From: X23 sp050251575
GTDB lineage: Bacteria; Bacillota; Clostridia; SK-Y3
Direction of reading: 5' to 3'
Length of the DNA stretch: 5,753 nt
Assembly: GCA_050251575.1 (NCBI GenBank)
Contig: JBFWMP010000167.1
Location: 1 to 5,753 of the forward strand
Notes under the pieces: generated by a model
Told to the model about the DNA's origin: nothing
The model's database searches: none
Seen by the model: only the letters and a program-made list of their open reading frames with translations
In this document: positions 1 through 5,351 of the stretch, one piece after another
How positions within the stretch are numbered: position 1 is the first letter of the stretch
Layout: the number at the start of each line of letters is the position of its first letter
Translations under genes and position numbers: made by a program

Positions 1-165
1 ACTCTTGGTCGGATCATGGTTTAGTACTGTAAATGCATTGTCCATCCCATTATCAATGTCTGCCACCCAAGAGTCCGCGAACACATAATTCATGGAAAGC
101 TGTAATGACAATAACAAGATCATTGAAAAAAGCAATACCCGCCTGGTGAATTTTTTAGTACACAT
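1..165 (-). CDS. N-terminus of an exported protein of unknown function (partial)
   Basis: An open frame runs from ATG at 165 off the left edge of the window, giving 55 codons with no stop. The N-terminus is a textbook Sec signal peptide: a basic start (MCTKKFTRR), a hydrophobic core (VLLFSMILLLSLQL) and a likely type I cleavage site after VFA at about residue 30. The mature part begins DSWVADIDNG. There is no lipobox cysteine near the cleavage site, so a lipoprotein is unlikely. The start is supported by AAAGGAG at 176-182, with 10 nt between GGAG and the ATG. The other nearby ATG, out of frame at 172, runs into a stop after five codons. The gene is divergent from the histidine kinase and shares its upstream region. 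I do not recognise the 25 visible mature residues and assign no function; the protein is secreted or wall-associated by its signal peptide only. Confidence 0.8.
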   Translation of the reverse strand, partial: MCTKKFTRRVLLFSMILLLSLQLSMNYVFADSWVADIDNGMDNAFTVLNHDPTKS

Positions 166-202
166 GATGCATCTTCTCCTTTAAGTCTCATAAATTTTAG
201 TC

Positions 203-208
203 ATTATA
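203..208 (-). promoter_or_regulatory. Candidate -10 box for the leftward exported-protein gene
   Basis: The minus strand reads TATAAT here, an exact match to the sigma-A -10 consensus. It would place transcription start near 196, giving a leader of about 30 nt that contains the AAAGGAG ribosome binding site (176-182). No good -35 box is seen 16-18 bp upstream (AAATAC at the 17-bp position), so the promoter may need an activator. In an AT-rich spacer a chance TATAAT is possible. Confidence 0.4.
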
Positions 209-257
209 TCTCAAGAAAAAAGTGGGTATTTGCCTAAATTATAGTAATAATTTTCTA

Positions 258-290
258 ATATAGAATATATTCTGCATATATATTCTATAT
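258..290. repeat. Perfect 13-bp inverted repeat in the divergent promoter region (possible operator)
   Basis: The left arm ATATAGAATATAT (258-270) and right arm ATATATTCTATAT (278-290) are exact reverse complements separated by 7 nt, so arm centres are 20 bp apart, about two helical turns. Inside it, AGAATATATTCT (262-273) is itself a perfect 12-bp palindrome. The repeat lies 12 bp upstream of the kinase -35 candidate and about 50 bp upstream of the leftward -10 candidate, a position suited to a dimeric regulator acting on either gene. It is very AT-rich and lacks a T-tract, so it is not a convincing terminator. The binding factor is unknown. Confidence 0.55.
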
Positions 291-301
291 CCTTCTGTTT
301 C

Positions 302-330
302 TTGACATTTTTTTCATATGTTTTTTAAAT
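302..330 (+). promoter_or_regulatory. Candidate sigma-A promoter of the histidine kinase gene
   Basis: TTGACA at 302-307 is an exact -35 consensus. With a 17-bp spacer it is followed by TTAAAT at 325-330, which matches four of six -10 positions. Transcription would start near 337 and leave a leader of about 120 nt before the proposed TTG start at 457. A second possible -10 (TATAAT, 411-416) has no good -35 but would also lie upstream of the ribosome binding site. No -24/-12 sigma-54 element was seen. Confidence 0.45.
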
Positions 331-403
331 TACCATATATAAGTTTCATGCTATTTGTGCCTGTAAAAATTATGTAAAATACAGAGGGTATTTACGGTTT
401 ATG

Positions 404-414
404 TAGAATATATA
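404..414. promoter_or_regulatory. Third copy of the TAGAATATAT half-site
   Basis: TAGAATATATA at 404-414 repeats the 10-bp core of the inverted-repeat arms at 261-270 and, inverted, 278-287. It sits in the predicted kinase leader, downstream of the TTGACA promoter and overlapping the TATAAT at 411-416. If the arms bind a regulator, this could be an auxiliary repressing site. Chance recurrence in AT-rich DNA is possible. Confidence 0.3.
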
Positions 415-438
415 ATTATGCTGATAGAAATGCATAAT

Positions 439-445
439 AAAGGAG
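439..445 (+). promoter_or_regulatory. Ribosome binding site that points to the TTG start of the kinase
   Basis: AAAGGAG at 439-445 is the only strong Shine-Dalgarno sequence near the 5' end of the kinase frame. It lies inside the longer frame that opens at ATG 418, so it cannot serve that ATG. It is 11 nt from TTG 457 and 14 nt from TTG 460, both in frame. Neither ATG 418, ATG 430 nor ATG 493 has a ribosome binding site at a usable distance. Confidence 0.6.
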
Positions 446-456
446 TTGTATTTAAA

Positions 457-1767
457 TTGTTGAAACAGGAAAACCTCATTAATATTGAAAATATGGATAT
501 AATCAAAGAATGGACTACTCTTAAAGAAGCAATCGTTAAACAGCCTACTTTGCGGCCAATTACCGTAGAATCGTGGGATAGATGTAAGAAGTTGAATATC
601 AAACCGTCAAATTTAAAATTCACTTTTTTACCTGAACAAGTTTTAAAACAGAAGTTACAGGATAATCACTATCTAATCAAAGCAGCTAAACCATATTTGG
701 ATTATCTCTCTCTCAGCTTGTCCGGAATTCCTCATGTAGTTGCATTATTAGATAGAGAAGGTTGGATTTTAGACATGCGGGGGCCGGCAGAAGAAGCTGG
801 CGGAAAAAGCAAAGGCTTATGTATAGGTGCAAGCTGGAGGGAAGAACATATCGGCAATAATGGCGGCGGTACATGCTTGTTAGAGAAGAAACCTGTTTTC
901 ATATATGGTGTTGAACATTTTGCAAAAATCTATAAATCGTTCTCATGTCTGGGGGTACCAATATTTAAAGACAATACAGTGGTTGGAGCTATTGATGTTT
1001 CCGTATTAAACGAATATGCGCATCCGGGTCGTATGACAATTGCAATGTCTTGCGTAGACGCAATTGAAAAAGAGATAAACAAAGTATCCAAAAAGAAAAG
1101 ATATATTGCTCCCGCAAAAAAGGTAATTGCTACTGCAGAGCTTATGGCATCGGCCATTCACGACTTGAAGAATCCTCTGGCAAGCATAAGAGGGCTCGCA
1201 CAATTAGGCATACTCACATCGTCATCGAAAAATGAACATACCTATTTTCAAAGGATAATAAACCAAGTTGATTCTCTAACCAGGTCGGTCGTAGATTTGC
1301 AGAACGTTTTTAAACCGGAAGGTCTCATAAAGGTAAATCCATCCAAAATAATCAAAGAAATCATCGATGATATGCAAGCTACTTGCAAGATGAACAACAT
1401 TAATCTTATTTTAACAAGTACCTATGAAGGCGAAATACGTATTCACATAAAAGTCTTCAGACGTGCCATAGAGAATCTGATAAAAAATGCAATTCAAGTC
1501 CTGCCCGAAAATGGCAAAATCACAGTAGATATAAGCCACAATAAAAAAGAACTTTTAATATCGGTAAACGATAATGGTCCCGGAATTCCGGATAAAATAA
1601 AAAAGACATTGTTTGAACCTTTTATCTACCACCGTAAGGATGGAACAGGGTTAGGGTTATTTATGGTCCATCATGCAATTACCGAGATACATAAAGGCAA
1701 AATCTGGTTTGATAGCGACCCAAAGATTGGCACAACATTCTATATCTCTTTGCCAAAAGAGTCATAA
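457..1767 (+). CDS. Orphan cytoplasmic sensor histidine kinase with an AcoR-type GAF sensor
   Basis: A 436-residue protein by the TTG 457 start; an ATG at 418 would give 449 residues but has no ribosome binding site. No signal peptide or membrane span is visible, so it should be cytoplasmic. Residues about 15-60 (EWTTLKEAIV, then ESWDRCKKLNI) resemble the N-terminal region of AcoR/DhaR-type sigma-54 activators. Residues about 85-205 resemble their GAF ligand-sensing module (GASWREEHIGNN, GVEHF, LGVPIFKDNTVVGAIDVS). Instead of an AAA+ domain and DNA-binding helix there is a histidine kinase: H-box HDLKNPLASIRG with His235, N-box ENLIKNAIQV with Asn344, G1 DNGPGIP, F-box LFEPF, G2 GTGLGL and a final GTTFYISLP strand. 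All catalytic motifs look intact, so it should autophosphorylate. No response regulator is adjacent, as for sporulation-type phosphorelay kinases; the partner and ligand are unknown. The gene is convergent with the SLH protein gene. Confidence 0.9.
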   Translation: MLKQENLINIENMDIIKEWTTLKEAIVKQPTLRPITVESWDRCKKLNIKPSNLKFTFLPEQVLKQKLQDNHYLIKAAKPYLDYLSLSLSGIPHVVALLDREGWILDMRGPAEEAGGKSKGLCIGASWREEHIGNNGGGTCLLEKKPVFIYGVEHFAKIYKSFSCLGVPIFKDNTVVGAIDVSVLNEYAHPGRMTIAMSCVDAIEKEINKVSKKKRYIAPAKKVIATAELMASAIHDLKNPLASIRGLAQLGILTSSSKNEHTYFQRIINQVDSLTRSVVDLQNVFKPEGLIKVNPSKIIKEIIDDMQATCKMNNINLILTSTYEGEIRIHIKVFRRAIENLIKNAIQVLPENGKITVDISHNKKELLISVNDNGPGIPDKIKKTLFEPFIYHRKDGTGLGLFMVHHAITEIHKGKIWFDSDPKIGTTFYISLPKES

Positions 1768-1802
1768 GGGACGGTTTGTTTTAACTCACCGCCCCTATGA
1801 CT
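1760..1802. terminator. Long hairpin between the convergent genes, possibly a bidirectional terminator
   Basis: AGTCATA (1760-1766) pairs with TATGACT (1796-1802), and after one bulged A, GGGACGGT (1768-1775) pairs with ACCGCCCC (1788-1795) around a 12-nt loop. The single A/C mismatch on the plus strand becomes a G-U pair in the minus-strand transcript, so the stem is better there, at the end of the SLH gene. The kinase stop codon (1765-1767) is inside the stem. Neither strand has a long T-tract after it (CTTTT on minus, TTACTATT on plus), so it is not a classic intrinsic terminator. The GGGACGGT core recalls short dispersed palindromes of Clostridia, so it could instead be a genomic repeat copy. 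Confidence 0.5.
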
Positions 1803-1807
1803 TACTA

Positions 1808-4768
1808 TTAAATCAAGCCTGATTTCTCTAACATTCTTCTAATTATCACTGCTGCTTCTGCACGGGTCAAATAATCTTTTGGTGCTAAACTATTGCTGCT
1901 TTTTCCAGAAAGAAGACCATTTTTTAAGCAGATTGCAATACTTTCCTCCGCATATTCTGATGCAGATACCCCATCAGTATAGTTTGATATTTGAGTGCTG
2001 ATTTCTGCATCAGTCAATGTTGAATACAAACCCGTTAACTTCATTGCTCTTACAATCATGGTCATTGCTTGTTCCCGTGTAATTTTATCATTGGGACCAA
2101 ATGTACCATCTGAATACCCACTTATTATATCATATGAAACAGCTGTTTCTACATACCCGGTATACCAGTCAGAAGTCTTAACATCAGCAAAGCTGTTATC
2201 TCCTGTCCCTGCAGCAAGTCCCAAGGCTCTTACAATAACAGCAGCAAACTCTGCTCTTGTGATATCCCTGTCCGGCTCATAATTACTATTTCCACTCTCA
2301 GTTAAAACTAATCTCGAACCCATTTCGTTGACAGCATCTTTTGCCCAATGATTTGCAACATCAGGAAATTCAATCGGATTATAAATTACAGAATAGGTAC
2401 TGTTTGTTAAGCTGTTAATCTTTGCATAATATTTACCATTAATATTTACGATTGTTGTTGGAACATGTGAAAAGGTGCCGTCTTCATTAAGTACAATTCC
2501 TGTTGTGATTTTGCCAGGGTCAACCCCGTCTGGAATTGCAATTGTTCTTTCTACATACCCTTTGAATCTTGATACATTTACCTTCTTGTTTCCGCTTGTA
2601 CATGTTATTTCAAAATTTATCGGTTTTACTACAATTTGATAGCTGTTTTTATCTGCAGTGTCTTGTACAATCCTGAAAATGTCCTCTGGTGGATTTACTA
2701 TTTGTATATTAATTTTTATATCTTTAAGGTCTACCGCCTGTCCGATTTGTGCAGATACACTGTCGATATCTATTTCTGATGCAGGCAAAGAATAGGCTGT
2801 TGAATCCGTCTTGATTTCTAATATGGCTTCCTTTTTCTCCATGTCCTTAATCGTTTTTCCATTCAATACTGCCTCGCCAATGTCAGCGCTTCCGGTAATA
2901 GGTATGGAAACCGTTGCTTTGTTGCTCATAGTTTTAATCTTTTCTTCTATTTTTTCGTCATCTACTGTAACTGTAGTTAATGTTTGGGTCCCTATTGTTG
3001 AAGTAGTTGCTGTTCCCGCATTTTGTGTCTGTCCGTTTACTGTTACTGTTGCATTCGTCTTTTTCTCAGCACTACTGCTTCTCCCTCCGGAACTCGAACC
3101 TGAACTTGGTGCTGCTTGAACAGTTACACTGACACTTGCTTTTAAGTTGCTTGGATTTAAAACATTATCACTTAGTGACAACGCACCGGAAAAAACATAC
3201 GTCCCGGCTGTATTACTGCTATAGGTCGGTGTCCCGCTATCCCAAGTCACTGCTGCACTTGCCGTCGTCGAATCACTCAGCGTAATGGCAACTGTCTCAG
3301 GCAATCCGATTGCATTCTGCAAGGTCCCATTCGCGACGGTTATGTCCAGAATACTCTCTACACTGATAACATCAGGTATACCTGGTTCTTGAACGGTTAC
3401 ACTGACACTTGCTTCTAAATTGCTTGGATTTGAAATTGTGTCACTTAGTGACAACGCACCGGAAAAAACATACGTCCCGGCTGTGTTACTGCTATAAGCC
3501 GGTATCCCGCTATCCCAAGTCACTGCTGCACTTGCTGTCGTCGAATCACTCAGATTAATGGTAACTGTCTCAGGCAATCCGATTGCATTCTGCAAGGTCC
3601 CATTCGCAACAGTTATTTCCGGAATACTCTCTACACTGATAACACGAGGTATATTGTTCACAACAGGCAAACCCGTGAAATTATCTAATTCGTCAGCACT
3701 GCCTAAGATCATTAAATTATTGGTTCCTGTTTTCGCATAGTCAACTTTTATATCCGTGTCTAAAGAAGTTATGGGTGAATTCAAGGATAAGGTAATACTT
3801 TGACCGTATACTGCGGCAGTGACTACTTGAGGATTTGAGTCAATTCCGCTCAACAAAAAGGCTGCCGGGTCTGCCTGACCTTCTTCCATGGTTGTATTCA
3901 TGAGTAAAGAAATATGTAAAGTATCGGTTGTCGAAGCACTTCCGACAATTTCATAAAGATTTGAAGATAAAGTTGCAAAATAGATGTAGCCGGCTTTGGT
4001 TACATAACTTCCCCAAGGTGTATTTGACCCCGTGCTAAATGATGCAACCTTATTTCCATTTTGATTTACTTTTTCTATATTTCTATTTCCGTTAGATATA
4101 TAGAAATATCCATCTTCTCCCAGTGTAATCCAATTTGGATAGCTTAAACCTACATAAAAATCAGAAACTGTACCGTCAGGCTCAATCCTTATTATTTTAC
4201 CGTTACTTCTATCCGAGACATAAAGATTATCATTTTCATCAATAGCCAATCCGATGAGTGAGTATGATGCGAATCCAGTAGCAAAGTCTGTAAAATTGCC
4301 GCCATCCGAATCCATTTTATATATTTTCCCACTGCTATAATCCACTGTAAAAATTTTCCCGCTGCTGTCCAGTACAAGACCTGTAAGATATCCCCAACCT
4401 GTATCTTTTATTAATGTGTAGTTACCATCCGGATCAATCTTACCAACCGTATGGCCGTTATGCTCTGCCACATAAAGGTTGCCGCTGCCATCAAATGCCA
4501 TTCCTATCGGTTGGCTCAATCCGGACTTAAAGACTGCCTTATTTTGTCCATCAGGATCTATTTTCAGTATATTTCCGCCTGAATACTCAGTAACATACAA
4601 CTTACCGTCATCGCCCATCTCAACGTCAATAGCTCCACTATACTCTGTTGATACCGTTATTCCCGAATAAGAATTTGCGGGTACGCTATATGAGGTCATC
4701 GGAATATTTAACACTAGAAAAAATACCATTGCAACAATCATTGTTATTCTTGTCCATCTTTTCTTCAT
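1808..4768 (-). CDS. Secreted SLH-anchored surface protein with NHL-like propeller and tandem Big_4 domains
   Basis: A 986-residue exported protein. Residues 1 to about 30 form a signal peptide (MKKRWTRIT, hydrophobic IVAMVFFLVLNI). Residues about 30-275 hold six repeats of about 42 residues, each with a D/N-G-x-L/I-Y/F-V core and often a KIDPDG turn, as in six-bladed NHL/SMP-30-like propellers. Residues about 276-370 resemble SWM/SwmB repeats. Two bacterial Ig-like group 4 (Big_4) domains follow (about 373-460 and 464-551; VTWDSG, NTAGTYVFSGAL), then a Ser/Gly linker (about 552-573) and a beta-rich region (575-795) that I cannot assign. Three SLH domains end the protein (about 800-850, 859-912, 928-986; ITRAE, ITREQ, LTRAE). 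SLH domains normally bind pyruvylated secondary cell-wall polymer, so the protein should sit on the cell surface with the propeller outward. No catalytic residues are evident; binding or scaffolding is inferred. ATG 4768 is chosen because GGAG lies 8 nt upstream; TTG 4774 is only 2 nt from it. Confidence 0.92.
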   Translation of the reverse strand: MKKRWTRITMIVAMVFFLVLNIPMTSYSVPANSYSGITVSTEYSGAIDVEMGDDGKLYVTEYSGGNILKIDPDGQNKAVFKSGLSQPIGMAFDGSGNLYVAEHNGHTVGKIDPDGNYTLIKDTGWGYLTGLVLDSSGKIFTVDYSSGKIYKMDSDGGNFTDFATGFASYSLIGLAIDENDNLYVSDRSNGKIIRIEPDGTVSDFYVGLSYPNWITLGEDGYFYISNGNRNIEKVNQNGNKVASFSTGSNTPWGSYVTKAGYIYFATLSSNLYEIVGSASTTDTLHISLLMNTTMEEGQADPAAFLLSGIDSNPQVVTAAVYGQSITLSLNSPITSLDTDIKVDYAKTGTNNLMILGSADELDNFTGLPVVNNIPRVISVESIPEITVANGTLQNAIGLPETVTINLSDSTTASAAVTWDSGIPAYSSNTAGTYVFSGALSLSDTISNPSNLEASVSVTVQEPGIPDVISVESILDITVANGTLQNAIGLPETVAITLSDSTTASAAVTWDSGTPTYSSNTAGTYVFSGALSLSDNVLNPSNLKASVSVTVQAAPSSGSSSGGRSSSAEKKTNATVTVNGQTQNAGTATTSTIGTQTLTTVTVDDEKIEEKIKTMSNKATVSIPITGSADIGEAVLNGKTIKDMEKKEAILEIKTDSTAYSLPASEIDIDSVSAQIGQAVDLKDIKINIQIVNPPEDIFRIVQDTADKNSYQIVVKPINFEITCTSGNKKVNVSRFKGYVERTIAIPDGVDPGKITTGIVLNEDGTFSHVPTTIVNINGKYYAKINSLTNSTYSVIYNPIEFPDVANHWAKDAVNEMGSRLVLTESGNSNYEPDRDITRAEFAAVIVRALGLAAGTGDNSFADVKTSDWYTGYVETAVSYDIISGYSDGTFGPNDKITREQAMTMIVRAMKLTGLYSTLTDAEISTQISNYTDGVSASEYAEESIAICLKNGLLSGKSSNSLAPKDYLTRAEAAVIIRRMLEKSGLI
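3116..3653 (-). repeat. Direct duplication of about 265 bp encoding the two Big_4 domains
   Basis: Segments 3116-3380 and 3389-3653 align without gaps at a period of 273 bp, exactly 91 codons, so the frame is kept. By hand count they differ at about 22 of 265 positions (about 92% identity). Long stretches are identical, for example around 3172-3216 versus 3445-3489. Differences cluster at the domain edges and one central loop, and some change residues (for example IPAY to TPTY). This is a recent in-frame duplication or a pair kept alike by gene conversion, and it could expand or contract by recombination. Confidence 0.9.
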
Positions 4769-4776
4769 ATACAAGT

Positions 4777-4784
4777 CTCCTTTT
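4777..4784 (-). promoter_or_regulatory. Ribosome binding site fixing the SLH-protein start at ATG 4768
   Basis: The minus strand reads AAAAGGAG here. GGAG is 8 nt from ATG 4768 and only 2 nt from the in-frame TTG 4774, so the ATG is the start and the protein begins MKKRWTRI. Confidence 0.8.
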
Positions 4785-4881
4785 ACATAATAAATTTTTT
4801 TAGCGCTCTTCTTCCTTAAATCTTTTCATTTGATATTTCTAAGCTTCTTTCACCCACAAATTGTATTCAAATAAATAATAA

Positions 4882-4911
4882 AGTATCACCACCTATATGC
4901 AATATAGTCAA
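4882..4911 (-). promoter_or_regulatory. Candidate promoter of the SLH-protein gene with a dyad in its spacer
   Basis: On the minus strand TTGACT (4906-4911, five of six to consensus) is followed after 18 bp by GATACT (4882-4887, four of six). The predicted leader is about 105 nt and shows no riboswitch that I recognise. The spacer holds a perfect dyad, CTATAT-GCA-ATATAG on the plus strand (4893-4907), which could be a repressor site. An alternative -10, TATTAT (4875-4880), would pair with a poorer -35 (TTGCAT). Confidence 0.4.
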
Positions 4912-5105
4912 CTAGACACCTTGTTCAGGATAAAGTTTGAACGGTAAAAATGACCACATGGCAGTTAAGCCACAAATCACAGCTGAATTGCCCAATAAAT
5001 CAGAATGTATTATTTATGGCAACTTATTAAGAATTTAAGAACATTTCTATTCTACCATTTTCGACAATATTTTTCCATAAGTCTATCGTAAAATTTGCAA
5101 AGATC
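4912..5105. other. Intergenic stretch with no recognised gene
   Basis: This part of the spacer between the SLH gene and the DUF2975 gene is rich in stops in all frames. The only ATG-initiated frame noted (4950-5030, 26 codons) has no ribosome binding site. The small inverted repeat GTTCA/TGAAC (about 4923-4941) is too short to call. The stretch could be degraded mobile-element DNA together with the repeat array to its right, but nothing here shows this directly. Confidence 0.5.
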
Positions 5106-5216
5106 ATTCAAAAGAAGTGGACGCATTCAAAAGCGCATTCAAAACGTGACTTTCGCTTACAAAATTGGAATCTCGTTTTCAAAACGGGACTCTCGCAATA
5201 CAAATGGGATTTTCGT
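5106..5216. repeat. Imperfect tandem array of about 20-bp units
   Basis: Four consecutive 20-bp units occupy 5137-5156, 5157-5176, 5177-5196 and 5197-5216, preceded by shorter or divergent units at 5106-5124 and 5125-5136. The clearest unit is TTTCAAAACGGGACTCTCGC (5177-5196). The shared pattern is a TTCAAAA-like block, then a GGGA-like block, then CTCTCG or TTTTCG. Unit length is not a multiple of three and no gene covers the array. Several internal repeats near one end are a known property of IS21-like elements, so a relic IS end is one explanation; no transposase or matching opposite end is visible. It is not CRISPR: there are no unique spacers between exact repeats. Confidence 0.7.
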
Positions 5217-5218
5217 GT

Positions 5219-5240
5219 TTCAATTCACCTTCAATTCACC
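5219..5240. repeat. Exact 11-bp tandem duplication
   Basis: TTCAATTCACC occurs twice without a gap (5219-5229 and 5230-5240), directly after the 20-bp array. It starts with the same TTCAA block and may be the degraded end of that array or a small slippage event. Confidence 0.75.
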
Positions 5241-5252
5241 GCTATACAGAAG

Positions 5253-5304
5253 TTATCGATAAAAAAATAATGAATCTTAATAAATATTTATTGATAAACG
5301 ATAA
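5253..5304. promoter_or_regulatory. Candidate operator cluster for the DUF2975 gene
   Basis: TTATCGATAA (5253-5262) is a perfect palindrome. A near copy, TTATTGATAA, lies at 5288-5297 and a further half-site, CGATAA, at 5299-5304. AATAAATATTTATT (5279-5292) is another perfect palindrome overlapping them. The second and third sites cover the -35 region of the DUF2975 promoter, the expected place for a repressor. DUF2975 genes are usually paired with a small Cro/C1-type HTH protein, which is a plausible ligand for these sites; that is inference. Confidence 0.5.
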
Positions 5305-5319
5305 ATAGTATGTTATTCT
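5291..5319 (+). promoter_or_regulatory. Candidate extended -10 promoter of the DUF2975 gene
   Basis: TTGATA (5291-5296, five of six to the -35 consensus) is followed by a 17-bp spacer and TATTCT (5314-5319, four of six). TG at 5311-5312 supplies an extended -10. Transcription would start near 5326, leaving a leader of about 26 nt that contains the GAGGTG ribosome binding site (5340-5345). Confidence 0.6.
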
Positions 5320-5351
5320 ATAGATGAAAATTTAAAAACGAGGTGCTTTTT

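Noticed and set aside
302..456. Possible sigma-54 promoter, prompted by the AcoR-like N-terminus of the kinase
   Set aside because: No GG-N10-GC element of the -24/-12 type was found; the TTGACA element is a better explanation.
1995..4670. Several plus-strand frames of 60-102 codons opposite the SLH-protein gene
   Set aside because: They are antisense shadows of a well-supported coding frame with clear domains, and none has a convincing start context.
4775..4881. Possible riboswitch in the roughly 105-nt leader of the SLH gene
   Set aside because: No recognisable aptamer motif and no terminator hairpin with a T-tract; the leader is simply A/T-rich.
4950..5030. Small plus-strand frame of 26 codons beginning MTTWQLSHK
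   Set aside because: No ribosome binding site, no recognisable motif and no coding character; short frames like this are expected by chance.
5060..5066. TGTCGAA on the minus strand, matching the Spo0A-box core
   Set aside because: A single 7-bp match in nearly 6 kb is not significant, and it lies about 150 bp upstream of the SLH promoter with no second box.
5106..5240. CRISPR array interpretation of the short repeats
   Set aside because: Units are contiguous, imperfect and about 20 bp, with no unique spacers and no cas genes in the window.
5031..5270. An 80-codon stretch open on the plus strand through the tandem repeats (stops at 5028-5030 and 5268-5270)
   Set aside because: It has no ATG, GTG or TTG codon in frame and no ribosome binding site. 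The 20-bp repeat unit shifts frame each time, so the encoded sequence is not repeated as a protein repeat would be. It is most likely fortuitous.
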